A DNA stretch of 64,000 nt from Natroniella sp046097105 (GCF_046097105.1 NZ_CP175562.1:496001-560000); one strand, 5' to 3'. Shown: positions 1-9,081, counted from the stretch's first letter. Notes: a model not told the origin generated them from the letters alone. A program made the numbers and translations.

Positions 1-32
1 GATATTCAGAGAAAATTATGGAGGTGTTGAGA

Positions 33-1352
33 ATGAATAAACCAGTAGTTGCAATTGTTGGACGTCCAAATGTAGGAAAGTCGACATTGTTTAATCGAAT
101 AGTTGGGAATAGAGTTTCAATAGTTGAAGATAAGCCGAGTATTACAAGAGATAGGTTATACTCTGATACAGAATGGCTGGGTAGACCTTTTTTATTGGTT
201 GATACAGGAGGAATTGAGTTAGATGCTGATACTGAATTAAAAGATAAGATGCGTTATCAAGCACAGGTGGCTATTGATGAAGCAGAAATTATTTTGTTTG
301 TAGTTGATATTAGGGAAGGATTAACTGCTACAGACAGAGAAGTAGCTAATTTTTTAAGACAATCGAATAAAGATGTAATTGTTGTGGCTAATAAAGCTGA
401 AAATCATGAACAAGCTGAGATGGACAAGTATGATTTTTATGAATTAGGATTTGAGGAGATTTATTTAATTTCTGCTCAACATGGGTTGGGAACAGGAGAT
501 TTATTAGATCAAGTAATTGATTATTTTCCTGAGCATGAAGAGGATGATTATGCTCAAGATGCAATTAAAGTTTCGATTATTGGTAGGCCAAATGTTGGTA
601 AGTCTTCATTGGTTAACAAGATTTTAGGTCAAAAGAGAGTAATTGTCAGTGATATAGCTGGTACTACTCGAGATGCAATAGATACTTATTTTGAACATGA
701 AGAAAAAGATTATGTAATCATTGATACTGCAGGAATTAGAAGAAAAGGGAAGGTTAATCTAGGGGTTGAGCGTTATAGTGTGATTCGCTCTTTAAAAGCG
801 ATAGATCGTTCTGATATTGCTCTAATGGTAATAGATGCTACTGAAGGAATGACAGAACAGGATAAAAAAGTTGCTGGTTATGCCCATGAAGCAGGAAAAG
901 GGATTGTTTTAGTAGTTAATAAATGGGATCTAGTTGAAAAGGATGGAAGGACAATGAACCGCTACTTAAAAGAAATTAGGCATGAAGCTAAGTTTTTGAA
1001 TTATGCACCGGTTACTTTTGTTTCAGCCTTGACAGGAAAGAGGGTTTTAGAGGTATTAGAGATTGCAAATTATGTAGCAGAACAGCATGCAAGAAGGGTA
1101 GATACTAGTGTTTTAAATAGTGTAATTGAAGAAGCAACATTAATGTTTGAGCCTCCAGCTAATAAGCAAGGAAAGAGGTTGAAGATTTATTATGGAACTC
1201 AACCAAGGGTTAAGCCTCCTACTTTTGTAATGTTTGTTAATAATCCTGAATTGATTAATTTTTCTTATAGAAGGTACTTAAAAAATCAATTAAGAAAATC
1301 ATTTGGCTTTGAGGGAACCCCAATTAAAATAATAGTTAGAGAAAGAAGTTAG
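33..1352 (+). CDS. der: Ribosome assembly GTPase Der (EngA)
   Basis: Double-GTPase that acts in maturation of the 50S ribosomal subunit. The protein (439 aa) has two consecutive G domains: a first P-loop GRPNVGKS at residues 10-17 with DTGG near 57, and a second GRPNVGKS near 184 with DTAG near 235 and NKWD near 295, followed by the C-terminal KH-like domain. This order is diagnostic for Der. An ATG lies 15 bases upstream in frame, but it overlaps the GGAGGTG ribosome site at 20-26, so the ATG at 33 is preferred. plsY follows after 11 bases and gpsA soon after, suggesting one transcript. The upstream promoter is outside the window. Confidence 0.97.
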   Translation: MNKPVVAIVGRPNVGKSTLFNRIVGNRVSIVEDKPSITRDRLYSDTEWLGRPFLLVDTGGIELDADTELKDKMRYQAQVAIDEAEIILFVVDIREGLTATDREVANFLRQSNKDVIVVANKAENHEQAEMDKYDFYELGFEEIYLISAQHGLGTGDLLDQVIDYFPEHEEDDYAQDAIKVSIIGRPNVGKSSLVNKILGQKRVIVSDIAGTTRDAIDTYFEHEEKDYVIIDTAGIRRKGKVNLGVERYSVIRSLKAIDRSDIALMVIDATEGMTEQDKKVAGYAHEAGKGIVLVVNKWDLVEKDGRTMNRYLKEIRHEAKFLNYAPVTFVSALTGKRVLEVLEIANYVAEQHARRVDTSVLNSVIEEATLMFEPPANKQGKRLKIYYGTQPRVKPPTFVMFVNNPELINFSYRRYLKNQLRKSFGFEGTPIKIIVRERS

Positions 1353-1363
1353 GAGGAAGAGTA

Positions 1364-1978
1364 ATGATTATTAGATTATTATTAGCGATGGGAATCAGTT
1401 ACTTATTAGGTTCAATTCCATTTGGTTTGTTAGTAGCTAAGTCTGTTAAAGGAGTAGATATTCGTAATTATGGTAGTGGTAATATTGGTGCAACCAATGC
1501 TTATCGTGTCATGGGATTAGGAATGGGAGTTTTAGTTGCTTTATTAGATATAGGGAAAGGTTTTTTAGGTATTACTGTTGCAAGGGGGTTTTTTCCGGAA
1601 GAGCCTTTTTTGATCTTATTAGTAGGTGTAATGGCTATTGTTGGTCATAACTGGTCTTTATTTTTAAAATTTACTGGAGGGCGAGGAGTGGCTACTTCTG
1701 TTGGGGTTTTAATTAGTTTGGCCCCTGGAGCAATTTTGGTTGTATTTATTGTTTGGGCATTGATTGTAGCTATAACTAAATATGTTTCTTTAGGTTCAAT
1801 TATTGGGGCAGGCTTAATTCCAATTATGATCTTTTTATTTAATAATCCGACAGTTTATGTGATATTTGGTTTATTGATATGTATTTTTGTAATTTATGGA
1901 CATAAGCCAAATATTAAGCGTTTATTATCAGGTACTGAAAATAAAATCACCCAAAGTAAAGTTAAAAAAAAGGATTAA
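1364..1978 (+). CDS. plsY: Glycerol-3-phosphate acyltransferase PlsY
   Basis: Integral membrane enzyme that transfers the acyl group from acyl-phosphate to glycerol-3-phosphate, the first step of phospholipid synthesis. The 204-residue sequence is hydrophobic with about five membrane spans and carries the family signatures LLGSIPFG near residue 15, GSGNIGATN near 37 and GGRGVATS near 104. The basic C-terminal tail is likely cytoplasmic. AGGAGG lies just before the ATG. It stands between der and gpsA, whose product makes its substrate glycerol-3-phosphate. Confidence 0.96.
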   Translation: MIIRLLLAMGISYLLGSIPFGLLVAKSVKGVDIRNYGSGNIGATNAYRVMGLGMGVLVALLDIGKGFLGITVARGFFPEEPFLILLVGVMAIVGHNWSLFLKFTGGRGVATSVGVLISLAPGAILVVFIVWALIVAITKYVSLGSIIGAGLIPIMIFLFNNPTVYVIFGLLICIFVIYGHKPNIKRLLSGTENKITQSKVKKKD

Positions 1979-2006
1979 ACTAAAGATTAATTGAGGAGGG
2001 TTTAAA

Positions 2007-3035
2007 ATGAGTAATAAAATAGCAGTTATTGGTGGAGGTAGTTGGGGAACGGCATTGGCCGTATTGCTTCATAATAATGGACATGAAGTTTGCTTAAGAG
2101 ACATCTCTCAAGCAAAAGTAGATGAAATCAATCAAAAAAATATTAATTCTTACTTGCCAAATATTGAGTTACCAGAGGGATTAAAAGCTACTACTAATCT
2201 TGAAGAAGCTGTAGCAGGGGCCAACATTGTCTTAGTTGTTGTTCCTTCTCATGTTGTCAGGACAGTAGCCCAAGAATTAAAAGGGTTATTAGATGAAGAT
2301 ACGATTATTGTTAGTGCTTCTAAGGGCATTGAAGAAGAGACTCATTTAAGGATGTCGGAGGTTTTAAAGGAAGAGTTAGATAGTAAATTGCATGATAATA
2401 TTTTGGTTTTAAGCGGGCCAACCCATGCTGAAGAAGTAGTTTTAAACTTACCGACAACTATTGTAGTGGCCGGTTCTAATAAGCAATCAGCTGAGTTGAT
2501 TCAAGAGCTATTTATGACAGATTTTTTTAGAGTCTATACTAATTCTGATCTAATTGGTGTTGAATTAGGAGCAGCAGTCAAGAATATTATTGCTATTGCC
2601 GCGGGAGTTTCTGATGGATTGGATTATGGTGATAATGCATTAGCTGCTTTAGTTACTAGAGGAATAGCAGAGATAAAACGTTTAGGTGCTGAATTAGGTG
2701 CTGACCCAGTCACTTTTTCAGGCCTAGCAGGTTTAGGAGATTTGATTGTGACTTGTGCTAGTCAACATAGCCGTAATCGTCGTTTAGGTTTTAAAATTGG
2801 TAGTGGATTGACCTTAGATGAGGCTTTAGCTGAGATGAAGATGGTAGCTGAAGGAGTAAGAACTGCTAAAGCAGTCTTTGCTTTTGCTAAAGAATTAGAG
2901 ATAGAGATGCCACTTACAAGTGAGGTTTATAGGGTTTTATTTGAAGATAAAGAGCCTAAACAGGCTGTTACTGATTTGATGTTACGAGGAGCTAAGCATG
3001 AATTAGGGGAGATGGTTGAAGGTAGCTATTGGTAA
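2007..3035 (+). CDS. gpsA: Glycerol-3-phosphate dehydrogenase [NAD(P)+]
   Basis: Reduces dihydroxyacetone phosphate to sn-glycerol-3-phosphate for phospholipid synthesis, cytoplasmic. The dinucleotide-binding loop GGGSWGTALA is at residues 9-18, the catalytic lysine lies in the VELGAAVKNIIAIAAG block near residue 190, and the substrate-binding SRNRRLG block is present. The length of 342 aa is normal for bacterial GpsA. GAGGAGGG precedes the ATG. It is the last gene of the der-plsY-gpsA group and is followed by a clear hairpin terminator, so the synthesis of glycerol-3-phosphate and its acylation are coupled in one operon. Confidence 0.97.
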   Translation: MSNKIAVIGGGSWGTALAVLLHNNGHEVCLRDISQAKVDEINQKNINSYLPNIELPEGLKATTNLEEAVAGANIVLVVVPSHVVRTVAQELKGLLDEDTIIVSASKGIEEETHLRMSEVLKEELDSKLHDNILVLSGPTHAEEVVLNLPTTIVVAGSNKQSAELIQELFMTDFFRVYTNSDLIGVELGAAVKNIIAIAAGVSDGLDYGDNALAALVTRGIAEIKRLGAELGADPVTFSGLAGLGDLIVTCASQHSRNRRLGFKIGSGLTLDEALAEMKMVAEGVRTAKAVFAFAKELEIEMPLTSEVYRVLFEDKEPKQAVTDLMLRGAKHELGEMVEGSYW

Positions 3036-3063
3036 AAATTAAAATTATTATAGTAGACCATCT

Positions 3064-3094
3064 AAGGCAGGGGATAATATTCCCTGTCTTTTTA
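3064..3094 (+). terminator. Rho-independent terminator after gpsA
   Basis: A 9-bp stem (3064-3072 with 3082-3090, one G-T pair) and a 9-base loop are followed by a T-rich stretch. It ends the der-plsY-gpsA transcript. Confidence 0.85.
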
Positions 3095-3700
3095 TCTTAT
3101 AGATATTGATTTAAAAATGAAGCTTAATTGATATATTGTGTCACTTTTCCTTTATAAAAATCACACTCAAAACCATGTTTACGAAAAAATTAAAAATCAA
3201 ACTTTCTTCCGTGCTACCTTTTTTCTTGATAAAAAAGTAGCCAAAAAATCAAGAAGAATTTGAATTTGTGCAACTATTAAAATCAAATCTCTCTTACTTA
3301 AAACATTAAGATCAATCTGTAAAATTATCTGCCCTTATCGCAGTCGCATAATTCTTCAAATAAAATCAAAACCCTGCAATCTAAAATTTAATCATTAAGG
3401 ACATTTTGCAGTAATATCTATATTTTTAACAAATTATTATTTTAAATTAGTGTTAATTTGCGTTCATTCGTGGTTCCCTGTTTTTTTGAAAGTGCCACAA
3501 TATTGTAATTAAATCCTATTTTAAAGTTGCTTGAATCACCCTTAAACTCAAACTATTTTCTTCTCTCCTGAGGAATAATATAAAATTCAGTTCATATATA
3601 TATAATGATCTTTGCAAAAGTTTTTAGTGATTACTTTGAATGATTGCTAACTAATAGTTTGATATTATTTAAACCTAGATTTAATCTTAAGTTGCTAATA
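3095..3700. repeat. Gene-free stretch with repeat-like intergenic DNA
   Basis: No credible open frame on either strand. Two parts look like dispersed non-coding repeat families that I recall from other genomes: 3209-3257, where a run of T and C around TTCTTGATAAAAAAGTAGCC is followed by a stretch complementary to its start, and 3447-3480, which contains GTTAATTTGCGTTCATTCG and GTGGTTCC. There is only one copy of each in this window, so the repeat status rests on recollection of similar motifs elsewhere and needs a genome-wide match. The final 100 bases probably hold the spoIVA promoter, which I could not place. Confidence 0.3.
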
Positions 3701-3715
3701 GGAGGTTTTGTTCTT

Positions 3716-3784
3716 ATGGGTTTTAATATAAAAGGGAGGGTAATTGATGGAGAGTTTTGGTGTTTATCAAGATATTGCGACTAG
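3716..3784 (+). CDS. Possible 22-codon leader ORF overlapping spoIVA
   Basis: An ATG at 3716 is preceded by a strong ribosome site (TAGGAGG, 3699-3705) about 10 bases away. The frame runs 22 codons to a TAG at 3782-3784 and overlaps the first 38 bases of spoIVA in another frame. spoIVA has its own ribosome site (AAAGGGAGGG) inside this leader. No similarity is recognised. It may be a translational coupling device, or the upstream GGAGG may be fortuitous. Confidence 0.25.
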   Translation: MGFNIKGRVIDGEFWCLSRYCD

Positions 3785-5225
3785 AACAAATGGTGATATT
3801 TATATTGGGGTAGTAGGGCCAGTTAGAACCGGAAAATCTACATTTATTAAGAAGTTTATGGATTTATTAGTTTTACCCTATATTGAAGATGAACATGCTC
3901 AAGAGCGAACTAGAGATGAATTACCACAAAGTGGTGAGGGTAGAACGATTACTACAACTGAACCTAAATTTGTTCCTAATCAGGCAACCAAGATTAATTT
4001 AGATGAGAATGTTGATTGTAAGGTCAGACTGGTTGACTGTGTTGGTTATAGAGTTCAGGGAGCGTTAGGTTATGAAGAAGAATCAGGGGCTAGAATGGTA
4101 ACTACTCCTTGGTTTGAAGAGGCGGTTCCATTTCAAAAAGCTGCAGAAGTAGGAACGGAGAAAGTAATTCAGGATCATTCTACAATTGGTTTAGTAGTTA
4201 CTACTGATGGTACAATTACTGATTTACCACGAGAAAATTATATTGAAGGTGAACGTAGAGTTATTGAGGAGTTAGAGGAGTTAGGGAAGCCATATATTAT
4301 TGTGCTTAATTCTACTCAACCAGAAAGTGAAGAGACTCAAGAGTTGGCCGAGCAACTAGAGGAAAAGTTTGATAAAAAGGTAATTGCTATTAACTGTTTG
4401 GAATTAGAAGGTGATGATATTGTAAATGTATTACGAGAAGTGCTATATGAATTTCCATTGACAGAGATCAATATTGATTTACCATTATGGATTGATGAAT
4501 TGGATGATGAGCATTGGCTAAGTCAAGATATAGATGAGAGTATAAATCAAGCAATCCAAGAATTATTTACTTTAAGAGATGTTGATAAATTATTTGAGCA
4601 ATTAAATGGGAATGAACATGCTAAGAAAGTTACAATTTCTGATCTTAATTTAGGTAATGGAATAGCAGCTTTAGACTTTGATTTGAAGGAGAATCTATTT
4701 TATGAAACGCTAGAAGAGCTGACCGATTTAGAAATAGAAGGTGAGCACCATTTATTTAATTTAGTTAAAGAATTGAGTGTAATTAAAAAGGAGTATGATC
4801 AAGTAGCAGGTGCATTACTTAAAGCTAAAGAGGAAGGCTATGGGATTGTAAGGCCTGAGTTAGAGGATATGATCTTTGAAGAGCCAGAGATGATCAAGCG
4901 TGGAGGTCACTTTGGTGTTAAATTAACAGCTTCTGCTCCTTCAATTCATTTGATTAGGGCAGATATTAAGACGGAGATTTCTCCGGTTGTAGGTACAGAA
5001 GAAGAATGTGAGGAGATAATTCAGTTTTTCGAAGAAGAGTTTGAAGCTAATCCAACTGCAATTTGGGATTCTGACTTTTTAGGCCGTTCATTACATGATT
5101 TAGTTAAAGATGGAATTAATAATAAAATATATCGAATGCCTGTTAAGGCTCAAAATAAAATTCAGGGTACTTTACAAAAGATAATAAATGAAGGAAGTGG
5201 AGGATTAATCTGTATTATCCTGTAA
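3747..5225 (+). CDS. spoIVA: Stage IV sporulation protein A (spore coat morphogenetic ATPase)
   Basis: SpoIVA is a cytoskeletal ATPase of the mother cell that polymerises on the forespore surface and forms the base layer of the spore coat. The 492-residue protein has the family's length, the N-terminal signature DIYIGVVGPVRTGKST with its Walker A loop at residues 24-32, and the conserved C-terminal end GGLICIIL. A TTG lies one codon upstream, but the ATG at 3747 after AAAGGGAGGG is the better start. It stands alone, followed by a terminator. In known sporeformers it is transcribed by sigma-E; I could not pick out such a promoter here. It shows that this organism or its recent ancestor forms endospores. 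Confidence 0.97.
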   Translation: MESFGVYQDIATRTNGDIYIGVVGPVRTGKSTFIKKFMDLLVLPYIEDEHAQERTRDELPQSGEGRTITTTEPKFVPNQATKINLDENVDCKVRLVDCVGYRVQGALGYEEESGARMVTTPWFEEAVPFQKAAEVGTEKVIQDHSTIGLVVTTDGTITDLPRENYIEGERRVIEELEELGKPYIIVLNSTQPESEETQELAEQLEEKFDKKVIAINCLELEGDDIVNVLREVLYEFPLTEINIDLPLWIDELDDEHWLSQDIDESINQAIQELFTLRDVDKLFEQLNGNEHAKKVTISDLNLGNGIAALDFDLKENLFYETLEELTDLEIEGEHHLFNLVKELSVIKKEYDQVAGALLKAKEEGYGIVRPELEDMIFEEPEMIKRGGHFGVKLTASAPSIHLIRADIKTEISPVVGTEEECEEIIQFFEEEFEANPTAIWDSDFLGRSLHDLVKDGINNKIYRMPVKAQNKIQGTLQKIINEGSGGLICIIL

Positions 5226-5252
5226 AAACCAGTCAACTGACTGGTTTTTTTC
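5224..5252 (+). terminator. Terminator after spoIVA
   Basis: A perfect stem AACCAGTC/GACTGGTT with a short loop is followed by seven T; it begins at the spoIVA stop codon. Confidence 0.9.
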
Positions 5253-5295
5253 TTTAATTATTCTTTTTTTATAAAAAAAGAAGGAATAATAAAGC

Positions 5296-5323
5296 TTGTC
5301 AAGAAGTTTATCTATGGCATAAT
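5296..5323 (+). promoter_or_regulatory. Sigma-A-like promoter of the HU gene
   Basis: TTGTCA (5296-5301) and CATAAT (5318-5323) are separated by 16 bases, about 45 bases upstream of the HU start codon. Confidence 0.6.
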
Positions 5324-5366
5324 AATCAGTGAAAATGTTTAAATTACTAATAGGAGGTGAATTAGT

Positions 5367-5681
5367 ATGGCAAAGAATATTACTAAAACTAAACTAGTAG
5401 AACAGATTTCTGAAAAGACAGGAATCACTAAAAAAGATACTAAAGAAACATTAGATGCAATGTTAGATGTAGTAACTGAAAACTTACAAGAAGAAGCTAA
5501 GAAGCCAGCTGACGAGCGGGCTAAAATTCAATTAATTGGATTTGGTAGCTTTGAAGTACGAGATCGTAGTGCTCGCACTGGACGTAATCCACAGACAGGA
5601 GAAGAGATGCAAATTCCTGCTCGAACAGTTCCAGCTTTCAAACCTGGCAAGTCTTTAAAAGAAGATGTTAATGTAAAGTAA
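5367..5681 (+). CDS. hup: HU-family DNA-binding protein
   Basis: Small nucleoid protein that bends DNA as a dimer. The core motifs IQLIGFGSFEVRDRSAR, GRNPQTGEE and VPAFKPGK are those of bacterial HU, including the DNA-intercalating arm with its RNPQTG tip. At 104 aa it is about a dozen residues longer than usual; the extra residues (EEAKKPADER, about 42-51) sit between the second helix and the first beta strand. A strong AGGAGGTGA ribosome site precedes the ATG. The gene is monocistronic, with its own promoter and terminator. Confidence 0.95.
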   Translation: MAKNITKTKLVEQISEKTGITKKDTKETLDAMLDVVTENLQEEAKKPADERAKIQLIGFGSFEVRDRSARTGRNPQTGEEMQIPARTVPAFKPGKSLKEDVNVK

Positions 5682-5742
5682 GTTGCAATTTAGAAATTTA
5701 TAAACCTGAGTAAGTGTTAATAACCTTAAAACTTCAAGATTT

Positions 5743-5785
5743 AAAGATATAGTGAGGGGTAATTACCCTTACTATATCTTTTTTA
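5743..5785 (+). terminator. Terminator after the HU gene
   Basis: A stem of about 16 bp (AAGATATAGTGAGGGT paired with ACCCTTACTATATCTT, small mismatch) is followed by a T run. Confidence 0.9.
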
Positions 5786-5814
5786 TATGGGGTTTATAAA
5801 AAGTATTGATTAAT

Positions 5815-5843
5815 TTGCAAATTGATGTAGTTTTAATTATAAT
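5815..5843 (+). promoter_or_regulatory. Promoter of ilvE
   Basis: TTGCAA (5815-5820), a 17-base spacer and a consensus TATAAT (5838-5843), 32 bases before the start codon. Confidence 0.7.
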
Positions 5844-5875
5844 AGTATATAATAATTTTAAGGAAGGTGAGTATT

Positions 5876-6754
5876 GTGAGTAGTCAGAAGATATTTTTAA
5901 ATGATAGACTAGTAGAGAAGGAAGAAGCTAATATTTCTGTTTTTGATCATGGTTTTTTATATGGTGATGGAATTTTTGAAGGGATCAGAGCTTATAATGG
6001 TCGAGTTTTTCGATTTGAAGAGCATTTAGAGCGATTATATGAGTCGGCTAAAGCAATTATGCTAGATGTACCGTTAGATAAGGAAGAAATGAGAGAAGCA
6101 GTTTTAAAAACGATCAGGGCCAATGAATTAGAGGATGCTTATATTAGATTGATTGTTTCGCGAGGAGTTGGTGATTTAGGGTTAGACCCAAATAAATGTT
6201 CTCAAGCAACGTTAGTGATTATTGCTAGTGATATTGAATTATATCCTGAGAAATTTTATAAGGAAGGTTTAGATGTGGTGACTGTGCCAACCCGTCGTAA
6301 TATTCCTGAAGCTTTGAATCCAAGAATTAAATCACTTAATTATTTAAATAATATTTTAGCTAAAATTGAGGCTAATCAAGCAGGTGTTCTAGAAGCGGTG
6401 ATGTTGAATAATGAAGGGTATGTTGCAGAATGTACAGGTGATAATATCTTTATTATCAAAGATGGCATTTTAAAGACTCCTCCTACATATATAGGGGCTT
6501 TAAAAGGAATTAAACGAGGAGTGGTTTTAGAGGTTGCTCCTGAATTTGGTTTAGAAGTCAAAGAAGAGGTCTTTACGCGCCATGATCTATATACCGCTGA
6601 TGAGTGTTTCTTAACTGGTACTGCTGCCGAGGTGATTCCGGTTGTTAAGATTGATTCTAGAGAGGTTGGAGATGGACAACCTGGTAACTATACTAAGCAA
6701 TTGATTACAGCTTTTAGGGAGTTGGCCCAAACAAGTGGTACCTTGATCTATTAA
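5876..6754 (+). CDS. ilvE: Branched-chain amino acid aminotransferase (class IV)
   Basis: PLP enzyme that interconverts leucine, isoleucine and valine with their 2-keto acids. The class IV fold is recognised by VFDHGFLYGDGIFEG near residue 22, the PLP lysine in NPRIKSLNYLNN near residue 157, and the C-terminal phosphate-binding TGTAAEVIPV. Length (292 aa) matches IlvE. A GTG at 5867 is in frame but overlaps the AAGGAAGGTG ribosome site, so the GTG at 5876 is chosen. D-amino acid aminotransferase and aminodeoxychorismate lyase share the fold; the length and motifs favour IlvE. Monocistronic. Confidence 0.92.
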   Translation: MSSQKIFLNDRLVEKEEANISVFDHGFLYGDGIFEGIRAYNGRVFRFEEHLERLYESAKAIMLDVPLDKEEMREAVLKTIRANELEDAYIRLIVSRGVGDLGLDPNKCSQATLVIIASDIELYPEKFYKEGLDVVTVPTRRNIPEALNPRIKSLNYLNNILAKIEANQAGVLEAVMLNNEGYVAECTGDNIFIIKDGILKTPPTYIGALKGIKRGVVLEVAPEFGLEVKEEVFTRHDLYTADECFLTGTAAEVIPVVKIDSREVGDGQPGNYTKQLITAFRELAQTSGTLIY

Positions 6755-6775
6755 GAATAGAATATGAAGCTATTA

Positions 6776-6806
6776 ACGTACAACTTAATTGTTGTACGTT
6801 TTTTTA
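6776..6806 (+). terminator. Terminator after ilvE
   Basis: A perfect stem ACGTACAAC/GTTGTACGT with a short AT loop is followed by seven T. Confidence 0.9.
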
Positions 6807-7143
6807 TGGCACTTGCAAGAAAATTTAATTTTAATATTGGCTCTACCACAGAGTATAACTTTTGAAAATCTTGACAGTAAAAGGTTAAAAGTAGATTGTT
6901 CAGATAAATTTGTGAATTTCTTTTAATTATAAAGGAGATTTAGATAATAAAGTGGAAAAATATAAAGTAGTACTAGATTATTTACTAAAAACTCTATTAA
7001 TATTGTAATATTGTACTAGCTATTTAAATTTCTAATTTATAGTTTGAATTTAAAAATAAAGTTAAATTTTCAAATTATTTTAAAATTACTTCTTTTTTTG
7101 ATATAATAAAAGAGAAGCCAATTAATAAAAATGAGGTGGTACA
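6807..7143. other. AT-rich intergenic region upstream of a chemoreceptor gene
   Basis: No convincing gene. A TTGACA (6871-6876) lacks a good -10 at the right distance, and an 18-codon GTG frame at 6951 has a ribosome-site-like AAAGGAG but no recognisable product. A TATAAT at about 7101-7106, 40 bases before the chemoreceptor start, may be its -10 element but has no clear -35 partner. Confidence 0.4.
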
Positions 7144-9018
7144 ATGTTAATTAAAGAACAAATTAAAAAAAGTATTGGTAATAAGATTATGGCTGTTATA
7201 GTTGGCGTCAGTATAGTGTTATTTTTATTAATTATATTTATTTCAAATTCTATTGTTACTAACAGAGTATTTAATCTAGTCAATGAAACTGTTATGGAGA
7301 GTACAGAACAAAACTCTAATTACATAGGTGAATGGTTTGAAGAGCGGAAAAATCAAATGAGAAGTTATTCTATGTTACATAAAATGAAAAGTATGGATAT
7401 TGATAATGGGATTGAATTTTTGAGAGGACAAGTTGATGAATATGATGATGTTTATGATGGTTTTTTTATATTTGATGCTGATGGAGATTTTGTCCCAACA
7501 ACAGGTGGAGAAGGTAATCTAAAAACAAGAGGTTATTATTCAGAAGTAATGGCTGGCAAGGAATCTTTAAGTGATCCTGTTATGACAATGGCAACCAATG
7601 TACCCGCCTCTATTATAGCTATGCCGATCTTTAATGAAGATGAAGAAGTTATTGGTGGGGTAGGTGCTACCCTTGAATTAACTTTAGTTGATGAGATGGT
7701 AGAGAGGTTAAATATAGTAGATCATAAGGATTCAGTTTCTTATATAGTAACTAGTGATGGTCAAATAATAGCACATCCTGACTCTTCTTTGATCTTAGAG
7801 GAAAACATTAGAGATATTGAAGAAACTAAAGATATAGCAGATAATATCTTATCTAATAAGCTGGGAAGAGTAGAGTATACATTAGATGGAGCAAAAGCAC
7901 ATGCTTATTTTAATGAAATCCCTGGGACTAATGAGTGGAAATTAGTCACTAGAGTACCGCATGGCTTTATCAATGAACCAATAGCTAATGTTAGAAACAT
8001 TTTAATTATTATGTTAGTAATTGCTTTAATTGCTTTATTATTTACAGGGTTTAAGATTGGTAATTATATTAGTAATGTTTTAAATTTAGCAGTGAAAGAC
8101 TGTGAAATTATGGCAGATGGTGATTTTACTAATGTTCGAGAGGAATGGCTAGAAAGAGAAGATGAAATAGGTAGGTTAGAACGAGCCTTTAATAAGATCA
8201 ATTTATCTATGCAAGATATAACAACTGATATTTCTGATAAAATCGAAGATATGTCAGCTTATAGTGAAGAGTTATCAGCATCAGCAGAAGAGGGTAATGC
8301 TACAATAGAAATGACTAATGATTTAATTGATAATATGTTAGAGGGTGTTCAACAAATATCGGTTAGTGCGGAACAAGTAGCAAGTTTTTCTGAAGAGGCT
8401 AATTTACAAACCAATGAGGGAAGTCAAAATATTGAAGCTACAGTAAATAGTATAGAAGAAATTAATGGGGTAGTTAATCAAGCAGTAGAAGTAATTGGAG
8501 GGTTAGATAATACTTCAAAAGAAATAGGGCAGATAGTTAATTTAATTAATAATATAGCTGAACAGACTAACTTATTGGCCTTGAATGCTTCTATTGAAGC
8601 AGCGAGAGCTGGTGAACATGGACAAGGTTTTGCTGTAGTAGCAGAAGAGATAAGACAGTTAGCAGGTGAAACTGCCAAGGCAACAGAAAAGATTGGTAAT
8701 TTGGTTACTAAAACTCAGCAACAATCTAAAAAAGGAATTGAGAAGGTTAAAAAGGTAGAAGAAAAAGCCAAGGTGGGTCAAGAAGTTGTAGAAAAAACAG
8801 GGGAAGCATTTGATGCAATTCAAAATTCAGTAGAGGAAACATCAGTTCAAATAGAGCAAACTGCTGAATCAGTTAATGAATTAACTAAAAATAGTGATAG
8901 AGTACAAAATGCAGGTGCTGATATACAGAATATGTCTAGTGAAGTTGCTAGGTCATCACAAGAGTTAGCAGGAATGGCTCGAGAATTACAAGAGTTAATA
9001 GAACAATTTAAAATCTAA
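7144..9018 (+). CDS. Methyl-accepting chemotaxis protein with Cache sensor
   Basis: Membrane chemoreceptor of 624 aa. A short cytoplasmic N-terminus precedes TM1 (about 14-34); the periplasmic part (about 38-278) has the layout of a double Cache domain, with ...ESLSDPVMTMATN... and ...GGVGATLELTLVDEMV typical of its strands. TM2 is about 281-303, then HAMP, then the coiled-coil signalling hairpin with the conserved tip EQTNLLALNASIEAARAGEH. The ligand cannot be told from sequence; Cache receptors often bind amino acids or organic acids. There is no CheB/CheR tether pentapeptide at the end. It is monocistronic and followed by a strong terminator. Its sensor is unrelated to that of the next two receptors. 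Confidence 0.93.
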   Translation: MLIKEQIKKSIGNKIMAVIVGVSIVLFLLIIFISNSIVTNRVFNLVNETVMESTEQNSNYIGEWFEERKNQMRSYSMLHKMKSMDIDNGIEFLRGQVDEYDDVYDGFFIFDADGDFVPTTGGEGNLKTRGYYSEVMAGKESLSDPVMTMATNVPASIIAMPIFNEDEEVIGGVGATLELTLVDEMVERLNIVDHKDSVSYIVTSDGQIIAHPDSSLILEENIRDIEETKDIADNILSNKLGRVEYTLDGAKAHAYFNEIPGTNEWKLVTRVPHGFINEPIANVRNILIIMLVIALIALLFTGFKIGNYISNVLNLAVKDCEIMADGDFTNVREEWLEREDEIGRLERAFNKINLSMQDITTDISDKIEDMSAYSEELSASAEEGNATIEMTNDLIDNMLEGVQQISVSAEQVASFSEEANLQTNEGSQNIEATVNSIEEINGVVNQAVEVIGGLDNTSKEIGQIVNLINNIAEQTNLLALNASIEAARAGEHGQGFAVVAEEIRQLAGETAKATEKIGNLVTKTQQQSKKGIEKVKKVEEKAKVGQEVVEKTGEAFDAIQNSVEETSVQIEQTAESVNELTKNSDRVQNAGADIQNMSSEVARSSQELAGMARELQELIEQFKI

Positions 9019-9081
9019 GACTATTATTAAAAAGAGAGTATCAATATAAACTATTTAATTGATCGTGTAAGTATCCAGTTT

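Noticed and set aside
6376..6561. Minus-strand frame inside ilvE, and similar antisense frames in the Cache receptor, gcvT, ileS, pdxS and the deacetylase
   Set aside because: Antisense shadows of well-supported genes with no start signals.
6951..7007. 18-codon GTG frame behind AAAGGAG before the Cache receptor
   Set aside because: Too short, poor spacing to the ribosome site and no recognisable product.
7020..7143. Sigma-28 (flagellar) promoters before the chemoreceptors
   Set aside because: I looked for TAAA and CCGATAT-like pairs before all three receptor genes and found none convincing.
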